Shown here: one piece after another, positions 42,652 to 51,491 of the stretch
How positions within the stretch are numbered: the stretch's first letter is position 1
How the letters are laid out: the number at the start of each line of letters is the position of its first letter
Source: Streptomyces halstedii
GTDB taxonomy: Bacteria; Actinomycetota; Actinomycetes; Streptomycetales; Streptomycetaceae
NCBI GenBank assembly: GCA_000720535.1
Contig: JOAZ01000001.1
Coordinates: 434,001 to 498,000, forward strand
Length of the DNA stretch: 64,000 nt
Direction: 5' to 3'
The notes under the pieces: generated by a model
Seen by the model: only the letters and a program-made list of their open reading frames with translations
What the model was told of the DNA's origin: nothing
Databases searched by the model: none
Made by a program: the position numbers and the translations under genes

Positions 42652-42823
42652 GGGGGTCGCCCTCCTGCGTCAAGTGCCGAATCGGGTGGTGGACCGCCGT
42701 CCCGGGGCCCCACCGGACGGCGCCCCGGACCAGGGGCGGGCCGTGCCGGTGGGGTGTACCGGTCTGGCGCGCGGCGGCCGCCGGCCGGCGCGGGGTGCGC
42801 GAGGCGGGGCCTTCGCGACGGGT

Positions 42824-43147
42824 TCAGCGCGGGCTGACGGACTGCCACATCTGGCTGTTGCGCCGCTCGTCCTTCTTGTGGCCGTCCGCGACGTCCTCCA
42901 GCAGCGCGCCGTTCTCGGAGAGCAGCTGCTGCATCCGGGTCACCGCGTTGTTCCACTGGGCCTGGACCTTGCCGTACTCCAACTGGTCGTCACCGGCCCA
43001 GCCGTTCCTGAGGGCCTGGAGTTCGGCCTCCAGCGACTGGAGCGTGCCCTGGATGGCCTTGGTCTGCTGCTGGATGTCCAGGGCGGCGTTGGCCGCCGCG
43101 TTGTACTGGACATCGATGATGCCGTCGGTCAGGTTCTCGCCGGGCAT
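42824..43147 (-). CDS. WXG100 family protein (EsxA-like)
   Basis: A 107-residue helical hairpin with the WXG turn as WAG at residues 50-52 (LRNGWAGDDQLEY), one long helix before (AAANAALDIQQQTKAIQGTLQSLEAELQAL, by its ends) and one after (VQAQWNNAVTRMQQLLSENGALLEDVADG). Classic type VII secreted substrate or co-substrate, exported as a folded dimer. ATG 43147. Second gene of the operon, 106 bp after the other WXG100 gene, its likely heterodimer partner. Confidence 0.9.
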   Translation of the reverse strand: MPGENLTDGIIDVQYNAAANAALDIQQQTKAIQGTLQSLEAELQALRNGWAGDDQLEYGKVQAQWNNAVTRMQQLLSENGALLEDVADGHKKDERRNSQMWQSVSPR

Positions 43148-43253
43148 GGCGGATGCCTCTCTGCTCGTGGGGTGGTGGGGGGACCGGCCCTACCGGGAAG
43201 CCCGTGGTGCCGGGGCTGTGGTGTCCGGGGGCGCGGTACCGGTGGGGCGGGCG

Positions 43254-43577
43254 TCAGGACAGTGCTTCGAAGACACCGGCGGACACCTTGCCGGCCTGCT
43301 GCCCGATGGTGCTCTGGTGCTGCTGAGAGGTGTTCCGCGCCATGGTGCGGTTGTCCTCCAGCGCGTCCGTCATGCGCTTGATCTGGGTGAGGATCCGCTG
43401 AGCCTGCTCGTCCCACTTCTCGAAGAGGTTCAGGAAGGCACGCCCCTCGTCACCGCCCACGCCGAGGGCCATGGACCGGACGTTGCCGCGGATGCGTTCG
43501 ACACCGTCCCTCGCCATGCCCAGGGCCAGTACGCCGTTCTGTACCGCCTTGTCGTCCACCAACCGGTTGTCGGACAT
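43254..43577 (-). CDS. WXG100-superfamily protein lacking the Trp (EsxB-like)
   Basis: A 107-residue helical hairpin (VQNGVLALGMARDGVERIRGNVRSM and FLNLFEKWDEQAQRILTQIKRMTDAL by their ends). The turn reads ALGVGGDEGRAF, so the canonical W-x-G is replaced by VGG. The C-terminus ends KVSAGVFEALS without a clear YxxxD/E. First gene of the substrate operon, right behind the promoter at 43603-43670; ATG 43577 has GGGAG at good spacing. Divergence of the WXG turn in one partner of an Esx pair is common. Confidence 0.85.
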   Translation of the reverse strand: MSDNRLVDDKAVQNGVLALGMARDGVERIRGNVRSMALGVGGDEGRAFLNLFEKWDEQAQRILTQIKRMTDALEDNRTMARNTSQQHQSTIGQQAGKVSAGVFEALS

Positions 43578-43602
43578 GAGCGCTCCCGTCGTTCGAGCTT
43601 CG

Positions 43603-43670
43603 TGACGTCATCGTGTCCGCCGATGTTATGGATAACCAGGTGCCCGTAGCAAGAATTGCCGAAATTCTTG
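43603..43670 (-). promoter_or_regulatory. promoter of the Esx operon with two palindromes
   Basis: On the minus strand, TTGCTA (43647-43652), 18 bp, TAACAT (43623-43628), placing the start near 43616 and a leader of about 40 bases. The perfect inverted repeat CAAGAATT-N5-AATTCTTG (43650-43670), strikingly AT-rich for this genome, overlaps the -35. The 8-bp palindrome TGACGTCA (43603-43610) lies just downstream of the start. Activator or repressor sites are likely; the proteins are unknown. Confidence 0.6.
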
Positions 43671-44090
43671 GGCTGTTCCTGAGACGAGCAAATATGCCCG
43701 TGCGAAAGGGAGTTACATCCGGGTTACGGCGGCGTGGCCGATGCGGAGACGGTGTGCGGGCCCCGTGACGTGGTGGTGCGCGGGGCAACGCCGCGGCAAC
43801 GGGCGGGATTCGGGCGACAGCCGGGCCGCCGTCGCCGCGAAACGGGCGTCATTACGGTGTTCCCGCTGCCCGAGGATTCGGTCGGACCCTCTTCGGAAGG
43901 GGTCCCAAGGGCGCTTGGTAAAGGCGTTGTTGAGCTTCCTCTGAGCTTTGTTCTTGGGGCATTCCGGCATCCGGGGGCCGTCCTGAAATCGTCCCTCGGC
44001 CCTCCGGCGGTGCGGCCCCGCCACGGGGCCGGGGCGGCCGGGCGGCCGGACGCCGGGGCGAGTCCCGTATGCGAACGGCGAACGAATCCG
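43671..44090. other. remainder of the intergenic region between eccB and the Esx operon
   Basis: 420 bp with lower GC than neighbouring genes. One imperfect hairpin (GGACC at 43884-43888 with GGTCC at 43901-43905, purine-pyrimidine pairing inside) could end the eccD-eccB transcript. An open frame on the minus strand (43713-44024) has no ribosome-binding site and no family look. I see no gene here. Confidence 0.4.
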
Positions 44091-45668
44091 TCAGCCGGCG
44101 GCCTGTTCACCGTGTGGCACGGTGGCGCCCGCGGCGCTGACCGCCGCCGCCCCGGTCCTCGGTCCCGCGGCGTCCCCGCACGCCGGGGCGGTGACGCGGG
44201 CGGGCGCGGCGCCCGAGGCGGCACCCGGGTCGAGGTCCGCGCCGGTCGGCAGCGTCGCGAGCAGCGGTGCCGGGACCGAGCCGATGTCGTCCTCGCCGTA
44301 TCCGAGGGCCGACAGCGCCTCCTTCGACGGCACCCGGTACTTCACCCCGTTCTCCGCCACCAGGTACGTGGTGCCGCCGTGCGCGGCACCGCTGGCGTTC
44401 AGCGCCCGCACCAGCGCCCCGTGCCCCGGGCGTACGACACTGGCGTCCGGCTTCACGCACGCGGGCTCCGGCGGGCCCGCCGTGCCCTCCGAGACGGCCA
44501 CCGGTGCCAGCGCGTCCAGCGGGACCAGCACGGTACTGATCCGCGCGCCCTCGGACCCGCCCAGCACCTTCGCGCAGACCGCGCTCCCGCGCGGCACGGG
44601 CTGCGGCCGCGGCGGGCTCGCCGGGAGCTCCGCCGGGTCCGGCAGCCCGGCGTCCGAGGTCGCGCGGTGCCGGCGCAGCGCGTCCGCGCCGACGGCCCGC
44701 GCGGTCGGCGACTCACCGGCATAGGCGTCCTTCTGGGTGGCCGGGTCGCCCAGGACCAGGGCCGCGCCGGTGCGGGTGAGCGGGGCCAGGCCGTCCGCGC
44801 GCAGCAGGTGGTAGGTGCTGTCCCCGCCCGGCACCGTCACCTCGAAGACCTGCCCCACCCGGGTGGGCCCGCCGCCCAGTTCCGGACCGGCCTCGCCGCG
44901 TTCCGGCAGGTCGGGCGGTGCCAGGTCCGGTCCGGGGGCCAGCGCGTCCAGGAACGCGGCGGAGACCGGCACGGCCGTCTCCGAGCCGTACCCGAGGGCG
45001 TTGCGCGCGTCCGACTTCTTGTCCACCGGCAGCCGGCTGCCGCGCCACACCAGGTACTCCTTCCCGTCCGGGCCGCGCACCAGCACGCCCCGGTCGCCGT
45101 CGATGGGACCGCTGCCCAGCGGCGCCCCGGCCACCACGGTCGTGGCACCGGGGTCCAGGGCGCCCCCGCTCGGCGTCCCTCCGGTGCCGGGCAGCGCGCC
45201 CTCGGTGCCGGTCACGCACACGTGCCAGGCACCGCCGTCGAGTTCGCCCGGCCCCGGCACGGTGTCCGGCGCTCCCGGGATACCCACCGGGGCACCCACC
45301 GGGGTGCCGCTCAGCGAGGCCGTGGAGACGCTCACCGAGGTCATCCGGGCGCCCCCGATCAGGCGCGCGGAGGCGTAGTTGCGCACCGGGTGGAGCGCGC
45401 CCCCGATGTACAGGTAACGCGCCCCGGTGTCCCGGTTCACCACCAGGCTCTCGCCGGACCGCCAGGTGTCGTTGCCGCCGGGCCTCAGCAGCCCGTACAC
45501 CGTCGCGCCCGCCGCGAGGAGCACCGTGACGAGCAGGCCGAAGACCACCCCGCGTGTGGTGCGCCCCAGGGGGCTCTCCGGGGCGTCCGGGTCGGCCATG
45601 AGCAGCCCCGAACTCAGCCTTCCCATCAGGAAACTGTGCGCCTGTACCTGGTCCCGTTTCGACTGCAC
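44091..45668 (-). CDS. eccB: type VII secretion protein EccB
   Basis: 525 residues: a short cytosolic N-terminus with the typical EccB opening (SKRDQVQAHSFLMGRLSSGLL), one membrane helix about residues 39-62 (GVVFGLLVTVLLAAGATVYGLL) and a large extracytoplasmic part with Cys pairs and repeated motifs (ALGYGSETAVPVSAAFLDAL near the middle; ALGYGEDDIGSVPAPLLATLPTG near the end), corresponding to the repeat domains that build the EccB periplasmic arm. EccB is a core ESX membrane-complex component. GTG 45668. It follows eccD by 52 bp in one transcription unit. Confidence 0.93.
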   Translation of the reverse strand: MQSKRDQVQAHSFLMGRLSSGLLMADPDAPESPLGRTTRGVVFGLLVTVLLAAGATVYGLLRPGGNDTWRSGESLVVNRDTGARYLYIGGALHPVRNYASARLIGGARMTSVSVSTASLSGTPVGAPVGIPGAPDTVPGPGELDGGAWHVCVTGTEGALPGTGGTPSGGALDPGATTVVAGAPLGSGPIDGDRGVLVRGPDGKEYLVWRGSRLPVDKKSDARNALGYGSETAVPVSAAFLDALAPGPDLAPPDLPERGEAGPELGGGPTRVGQVFEVTVPGGDSTYHLLRADGLAPLTRTGAALVLGDPATQKDAYAGESPTARAVGADALRRHRATSDAGLPDPAELPASPPRPQPVPRGSAVCAKVLGGSEGARISTVLVPLDALAPVAVSEGTAGPPEPACVKPDASVVRPGHGALVRALNASGAAHGGTTYLVAENGVKYRVPSKEALSALGYGEDDIGSVPAPLLATLPTGADLDPGAASGAAPARVTAPACGDAAGPRTGAAAVSAAGATVPHGEQAAG

Positions 45669-45720
45669 TGCCTCTGACTCCGTCTCTCGTTCTCGCTCGT
45701 TCCGGTGCCGTGCCGGCGGA

Positions 45721-47121
45721 TCAGCCGAACAGCCCGCGCAGCCAGCCGAACAGTCCGGCCACCCACAGGGCGAGGGGCAGCAGCGCGACGGCGAACAGGG
45801 TGTGCGCGATCTCCGCCGCCCGGCCCCAGTACGGCAGCATCCGGCGTCCCGGCACCGTCCACGCGGCCAGGGTCAGCGCCGCCGCGACGCCCAGCAGCAC
45901 CGCGAACACCACCGTGCGGCCGCCCGGTTCGGCGTCCTCGGCCCAGGCGTGGGCGAGCAGCAGCAGGCCCCAGGCGCCGGGCACCGCCAGGGCCAGCCGC
46001 TGGCCCACGTGCACCAGCCCGCGCGCGTGCAGGAGCAGCAGCAGCGTCAGTGCCAGCGAGGCCAGCACCTCGGCGAGGCCGGGGCGGTGGGTCAGCGGGA
46101 CCAGGGCCGCGGCGGCGATCACCCCGGTCGCCGCGAACAGCGCGGTGATCCAGCGTCCGGCCAGCTCCGTGCGTTCGGCGACCTCCTCGCCGCGGTACGG
46201 CTCGATGCCCTCCTGGAGCTGCCGGGCATCGGACGGCAGCGCGGGCATCCGCATCCCGGCCAGCTTGAACGCCAGCGCCGGCGCGAAGCCCGCGCACAGC
46301 GCCACCACCGTGGCCACGACAGCCGCGGCGGCCTGCGGGGACAGCCCGCCGAACCCCATCAGCCCGCCGGCCACGGCGGTCGCCACCGCCACCACGGCGG
46401 TGGCCAGCAGCGCCGGCGCGCCCACGGCGGTGGCGGCCAGCGCGAGCACCGCGCCGCCCGCGCCCGCCGCGCCCGCCGCCAGCAGGCGCGCGCCGACCAC
46501 CCGCGCGGCGTCGGGGCCGGTCACGTCGCCGCCCGGCAGCACCCAGCCCGCAAGCGCCAGGCACGGCGCCACCAGGAGCCCCAGCGCGGTCGCGGACACC
46601 CGGTCGCCCACGGCGCGGCTCGCCGAACCGGCGCCCGCCAGCAGCAGCAGCCCGGCGACCGCGGCGCACAGCGCGCGGGAGGCCCCGGGAGTACCCGGCC
46701 AGAACAGCAGAAGGAGGGCCGCCACCACCGCGGCGCCGGCGGCGCCCACCAGGAACAGCCGCGCCGCGTCCGGGCTCCAGTTGTGCAGCCGACGGCCCGC
46801 CGTGTCGGCGATCCCGTCCACGAGGTCGTCCAGCCGGGCTTCGGGCAACGCCTCGGTGTGCGGACGCAGATGGAGCACGGCGCCGTCGGTGAGACCGGCC
46901 TGCGCGAGCGTGGCCTCCTCGTCCAGGGGCGCGTCGCCGAGCTGCTGGAGTACCCAGCCCGCGTGGTCCAGGCCGGATTCCTCCGCCTCCTCGCCCACGT
47001 ACCGCAGCAGGGTCGGCAGCAGGTCGGCGACGGGCACGTCGGAGGGCACGGCCAGATCGATGGAGACGGCCGGAGCACGTACGGTGAGGCGGCACAGTTC
47101 GGCCACCGCGCTGTCGGTCAT
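45721..47121 (-). CDS. eccD: type VII secretion integral membrane protein EccD
   Basis: 466 residues. The N-terminal 90 are a ubiquitin-like domain (CRLTVRAPAVSIDLAVPSDVPVADLLPTLL by its ends, then GAVLHLRPHTEALPE), followed by about eleven hydrophobic helices, as in EccD, which forms the membrane channel vestibule of the ESX complex. ATG 47121 gives the family N-terminus; the longer frame to 47253 is not supported. Divergent from eccC across a 386-bp region with two inverted repeats. Together with eccB it forms a two-gene unit. Confidence 0.93.
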   Translation of the reverse strand: MTDSAVAELCRLTVRAPAVSIDLAVPSDVPVADLLPTLLRYVGEEAEESGLDHAGWVLQQLGDAPLDEEATLAQAGLTDGAVLHLRPHTEALPEARLDDLVDGIADTAGRRLHNWSPDAARLFLVGAAGAAVVAALLLLFWPGTPGASRALCAAVAGLLLLAGAGSASRAVGDRVSATALGLLVAPCLALAGWVLPGGDVTGPDAARVVGARLLAAGAAGAGGAVLALAATAVGAPALLATAVVAVATAVAGGLMGFGGLSPQAAAAVVATVVALCAGFAPALAFKLAGMRMPALPSDARQLQEGIEPYRGEEVAERTELAGRWITALFAATGVIAAAALVPLTHRPGLAEVLASLALTLLLLLHARGLVHVGQRLALAVPGAWGLLLLAHAWAEDAEPGGRTVVFAVLLGVAAALTLAAWTVPGRRMLPYWGRAAEIAHTLFAVALLPLALWVAGLFGWLRGLFG

Positions 47122-47507
47122 GTTGTGAACTCTCGTCTCCCGGTACGGGTGCGGACAGGGAAAGGCCAAAAGGAGCCTCGGGAGCAGCCGTGAGCGGGCC
47201 TCGGAAGATGCGGGGGGACGTACGGAAAGAGGGCCGGTAACGGTCATGCGCACATGGACATGTGCGATGTTCCGTGTGCAGACTACTGCCGCCGCAGACG
47301 TGATTGTCGCGGGGATCCCCTCGTTCCCGGTACGTCGATGACCGTTCTCGGTGTAATTCTCCCGGACTGTTCACCGGGGGTTCAGTGCGCTTTCGCGGGT
47401 GTCCCGGGATTCTGGGACACTGCCATGCGTTCCTGGTGCACGGATGTCCGTGCCCGGTGAAATTGGACGCTGGCGCAATTACCCGTCGATCCGGGAGGTT
47501 TTGTCCC
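47122..47507. other. divergent eccD/eccC intergenic region with two inverted repeats
   Basis: Holds the promoters of both units. Two clear inverted repeats: CGCACAT-N4-ATGTGCG at 47249-47266 and GTGTCCC-N8-GGGACAC at 47399-47420. Both are perfect over seven pairs and could be regulator sites. I cannot assign -35/-10 elements with confidence. No gene is seen. Confidence 0.5.
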
Positions 47508-50500
47508 TTGAGTGTGGTTCTGATTCGCCGGCCCGCCCGCCGGCGCGGGCCGGAAATGCCCGAGGGACAATTGACGCTCCAGGAACCACCGGTCCTCGCG
47601 GAGACGGTGCCGGACACCTCCGCGTTCTGGACCTACCTGCCGATGGCGATGATGTCGGTGTCGATGATGCTGATGTTCCTCCGCCCCGGAGGGGCCAACG
47701 GCGTCTTCATGTACATAGCCATGGGCATGATGATGCTGGCCGCGGTCGCCATGCTCGTCGGCCAGTTCATGCGCACCGCCGGCCAGCGCAAGCAGCGCCT
47801 CAAGGGCGAGCGCCGCGACTACCTGCGCTACCTCTCCCAGACCCGGCGGCGGGTACGGCAGACGATCGTCGAGCAGCAGCGTGCCCTGGCCTGGCGCCAC
47901 CCCGAACCGGCCGCCCTGCGGTCCATGGTGCGCACCACCCGGCTGTGGGAACGCCGCCCGGCGGACGAGGACTTCGGAGAGGTCCGGCTCGCCGTGGGCG
48001 AGCAGCAGCTCGCTCTCACCCTCACCCCCGTCTCCACCCGCCCGGTGGAGGACCTGGAACCGCTGTGCGCGCACGCGCTGCGCCGCTTCATCCGGGCCTA
48101 CTCCACCGTCCCCGAACAGCCCATCGGCCTCTACCTCCGCTCCTCCGCACGGGTGTTGCTCCGGGGCGACGAGGAGGCCACGCGCGGACTCGTGCGGGCC
48201 GTACTGGGCCAGCTCGCCGTCTTCCACGCCCCCGAGGAGCTGTGGATCGCGGTCTGCGTCAGCGACGAGCGCCGCGCCGGGTGGGAGTGGGCCAAGTGGC
48301 TCCCGCACGTGCTGCACCCCTACGAGGAGGACGGAGCGGGCCCCGTCCGCCGGATCGCCGCCGACATCGCCGAACTCGACGACCTGCTGGGCGCCGAGTT
48401 CGCCGAACGCCCCGTGTTCGACCCGGAGTCGGTGCCCGGCCGCGAGGAGCCGTACACCGTCGTCGTCATCGACGGCGTCTCCGTCCCCGAGGGCCACCGC
48501 TGGGACGGCCCCGGCTACCGCAACGCCGTGATCCTCGACCTCTCCGGGGCGGTGCGCTGGCGGCCCGGCCGCAACACCCTGCGCCTCACCGTCGAAAAGG
48601 ACGCGGTCGGTCTGGTCCGCACCGACCGCAGCCGCAAGGAGCGCACCACCGTGCTGGGCCGCCCCGACCGGCTGGGCGCCGTCGCGGCGGAGTCCCTCGC
48701 CCGGCTGCTGGCGGCGCCGCGCCTGCGGGTGGGCACCGACCTCTCGCAGCCGATGGAGAGCGATGTCGAACTGACCGCTCTGCTCGGCATACCCGACCTG
48801 CACCGCCATGACCCGGAAGCCCTGTGGGCCAAGCGCACCGGCGCCGCACGGCTGCGCGTGCCCGTCGCGGTCGGCACCGACGGGCGGCCGGTCGAGCTGG
48901 ACATCAAGGAGTCCGCCCAGGGCGGCATGGGCCCGCACGGCATGCTCATCGGGGCCACCGGCTCCGGCAAGAGCGAACTGCTGCGCACCCTGGTGCTCGG
49001 TCTGGCCCTCACCAACTCCTCCGAGACCCTCAACTTCGTCCTGGTCGACTTCAAGGGCGGCGCGACCTTCCTCGGACTGGACGAACTGCCGCACACCTCG
49101 GCCGTGATCACCAACCTGGCCGACGAAGTCGCCCTGGTGGAACGCATGCAGGACGCCCTCCACGGGGAACTGCTGCGCCGCCAGGAGCTGCTGCGCTCGG
49201 CCGGGAACTACACCTCCGCGCTGGAGTACGAGCGCGCCCGCGCCCAGGGCACCGACCTGGCCCCGCTCCCCAGCCTGTTCGTGGTCGTCGACGAGTTCAG
49301 CGAACTGCTCGCCGCCCACCGCGAGTTCATGGACCTCTTCGTGATGATCGGACGCCTCGGCCGCTCGCTCGGCGTGCATCTGCTGCTCGCCTCGCAACGG
49401 CTGGACGAGGGCCGGATGCACCAGCTGGAGAGCCATCTGTCCTACCGGGTGGGGCTGCGCACCTTCTCCGCCATGGAGAGCCGCGGCGTGCTCGGCGTCC
49501 CCGACGCGTACCAGCTGCCCTCCGAGCCCGGTAACGGCTACCTCAAGTCCGGTGTGGAGCCGCTGGTCCGGTTCCGCGCCGCCTACTCCTCCGGGCTCTA
49601 CCGGCGGCGTACCGGCGCGGTGGTCCGGGCCCGGGTGGCCAGCCAGGTGGTGCCGTGGACCAGCGGCTGGGTGGTCCCGCGCACCCTCGCCCCGGAGGCC
49701 GAGCCGGCCCCGCCGGCCGAGGCCGAGCAGGAGTCCGGCGAGGAGGAGACCCTGATCGGCGTGGCCCTGGACCGGCTGCGGGAATCAGGCCCCCCGGCGC
49801 ACGAGGTGTGGCTGCCGCCGCTGGACGAACCCTCCCCGCTGGACGCCCTGCTGCCCGGCCTCGCCCCCGACCCCGACCGGGGTCTGACCCCCGCGGGCCG
49901 GGCCGGGCACGGCAAGCTGCGGGCCCCGGTCGGCCTGGTGGACAAGCCGTTCGAGCAGCGGCGCGACCCGCTGGTCGTGGACCTCGCCGGGGCGGGCGGC
50001 CACGTCGCCGTCGCCGGTGGTTCGCAGAGCGGCAAGTCCACCCTCACCCGCACCCTGATCTGCTCCCTCGCGCTCACCCACACCCCGGCCGAAGTGCAGT
50101 TCTACTGCCTGGACTTCGGCGGCGGCGGACTCTCGCAGCTCGCCGGGCTGCCGCACGTCGGCGGGGTCGCGGCCCGCCTCGACCCGGAACGGGTCAACCG
50201 CACGGTGGCCGAGGTGATGACGGTGCTGGCCCGGCGCGAGCAGCTCTTCGTGGACCACGCGGTGGACTCCATGGCCTCCTACCGGCGCCGCCGGGCGGCG
50301 GGGGAGTTCCCCGACGAGCGGTTCGGTGACGTGTTCGTGGTCGTGGACGGCTGGTCCACCGTGCGGCAGGACTACGACGACCTCGTCCCCAAGTTCAACG
50401 AGCTGGCCGCGCGCGGTCTCAACTACGGAGTCCACCTGATCGTCACCACCGCCCGCTGGGTCGAGCTGTCCGCACAGGTGCGCGACCAGGCCGCGACCCG

Positions 50501-51491
50501 GCTGGAGCTGCGGATGGGCGATCCGATGGACTCCGAGGTGGACATGCGCAAGGCCCGCTCGGTACCGCGCTCCGGCGGCCGGGGGCTCACCGCCGACAGC
50601 AAGCTGCACTTCCTGGCCGGTCTGCCCAGGATCGACGGCGGCAGCGGCACCGACGACCTCGGCGACGGCGTGGCGCACCTGGTCTCCCAGATCGCCGAAC
50701 ACTGGCGGGGCCGCCCCGCGCCCCCGGTACGGATGCTGCCGCACCGCCTCCCGGTCGCCGAACTCCCCGAGGCCGCACCGACCGAGGGCGGCGGGCTGCG
50801 ACTGCCGCTGGGCCTCGACCAGGACGGCCTGGAGCCCGTCTGGCACGACTTCAGCCGCACCCCGCACCTGATCGCGGTGGGCGACACGGAGAGCGGCAAG
50901 ACCAACCTGCTGCGGCGCGTCGCCGCCGGGATCATCGCCCGCTACACCCCCGCCGAGGCGAAGATCATCGTGGTGGACTACCGCCGCGAACTGGTCGACG
51001 CCGTGCCGGAGGAGTACCGCATCGGCCACGTCGTCTCGCTGGACAACCTGCGGGAGACCGTGGACGGCGTGGCACGGGCGATGCAGACCAGGCAGCCCGG
51101 CCCGGACATCGCCCCCGCCCGGATGCGGCAGTGCGACTGGTGGACGGGCCCCCGGCTGTTCGTGCTGGTGGACGACTACGACATGGTCGCGGGCAACTCC
51201 TTCCAGAGCCCCTTCGAACCGCTCTTCGACCATCTCGCGCTCGGCTTCGAACTCGGCCTGCACGTGGTCGTCGCCCGCAGCGCGATGGGCGCGGGACGCG
51301 GGCTCAACGAGGCGCTGCTGCGACGGCTCGACGAGACCAACACCCCGGCGCTGCTGATGTCCTGCCCGCCCACCGAGGGCTTCCTCTTCGGCAACGTGAA
51401 ACCGCGCAACCTGCCCCCGGGCCGTGCCTTCCACATCGCCCGCCGCAAGGCGAAGCTGGTGCAGACGGCACTGGCCGAGGGCACCGGCTGA
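47508..51491 (+). CDS. eccC: type VII secretion ATPase EccC
   Basis: 1,327 residues from TTG 47508, which follows GGGAGG at nine bases and gives the family start (SVVLIRRPARRRGPEMPEG). Two membrane helices lie about residues 37-85, then three FtsK/SpoIIIE-type ATPase domains with P-loops GATGSGKS (482), GGSQSGKS (837) and GDTESGKT (1125); LFVVVDEF is the Walker B of domain 1. EccC is the motor that recognises WXG100 substrates and drives export. The single-chain form, not split EccCa/EccCb, is usual in Streptomyces. It is divergent from eccD-eccB and convergent with mycP, its end 33 bp from the homopolymer tract. Confidence 0.95.
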   Translation: MSVVLIRRPARRRGPEMPEGQLTLQEPPVLAETVPDTSAFWTYLPMAMMSVSMMLMFLRPGGANGVFMYIAMGMMMLAAVAMLVGQFMRTAGQRKQRLKGERRDYLRYLSQTRRRVRQTIVEQQRALAWRHPEPAALRSMVRTTRLWERRPADEDFGEVRLAVGEQQLALTLTPVSTRPVEDLEPLCAHALRRFIRAYSTVPEQPIGLYLRSSARVLLRGDEEATRGLVRAVLGQLAVFHAPEELWIAVCVSDERRAGWEWAKWLPHVLHPYEEDGAGPVRRIAADIAELDDLLGAEFAERPVFDPESVPGREEPYTVVVIDGVSVPEGHRWDGPGYRNAVILDLSGAVRWRPGRNTLRLTVEKDAVGLVRTDRSRKERTTVLGRPDRLGAVAAESLARLLAAPRLRVGTDLSQPMESDVELTALLGIPDLHRHDPEALWAKRTGAARLRVPVAVGTDGRPVELDIKESAQGGMGPHGMLIGATGSGKSELLRTLVLGLALTNSSETLNFVLVDFKGGATFLGLDELPHTSAVITNLADEVALVERMQDALHGELLRRQELLRSAGNYTSALEYERARAQGTDLAPLPSLFVVVDEFSELLAAHREFMDLFVMIGRLGRSLGVHLLLASQRLDEGRMHQLESHLSYRVGLRTFSAMESRGVLGVPDAYQLPSEPGNGYLKSGVEPLVRFRAAYSSGLYRRRTGAVVRARVASQVVPWTSGWVVPRTLAPEAEPAPPAEAEQESGEEETLIGVALDRLRESGPPAHEVWLPPLDEPSPLDALLPGLAPDPDRGLTPAGRAGHGKLRAPVGLVDKPFEQRRDPLVVDLAGAGGHVAVAGGSQSGKSTLTRTLICSLALTHTPAEVQFYCLDFGGGGLSQLAGLPHVGGVAARLDPERVNRTVAEVMTVLARREQLFVDHAVDSMASYRRRRAAGEFPDERFGDVFVVVDGWSTVRQDYDDLVPKFNELAARGLNYGVHLIVTTARWVELSAQVRDQAATRLELRMGDPMDSEVDMRKARSVPRSGGRGLTADSKLHFLAGLPRIDGGSGTDDLGDGVAHLVSQIAEHWRGRPAPPVRMLPHRLPVAELPEAAPTEGGGLRLPLGLDQDGLEPVWHDFSRTPHLIAVGDTESGKTNLLRRVAAGIIARYTPAEAKIIVVDYRRELVDAVPEEYRIGHVVSLDNLRETVDGVARAMQTRQPGPDIAPARMRQCDWWTGPRLFVLVDDYDMVAGNSFQSPFEPLFDHLALGFELGLHVVVARSAMGAGRGLNEALLRRLDETNTPALLMSCPPTEGFLFGNVKPRNLPPGRAFHIARRKAKLVQTALAEGTG

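Noticed and set aside
43713-44024. 103-codon minus-strand frame between eccB and the Esx operon
   Set aside because: No start signal and basic, unstructured sequence; the area looks intergenic.
43734-45677. 647-codon plus-strand frame opposite eccB
   Set aside because: eccB has the expected membrane helix, N-terminal motif and operon position; the plus frame is low complexity.
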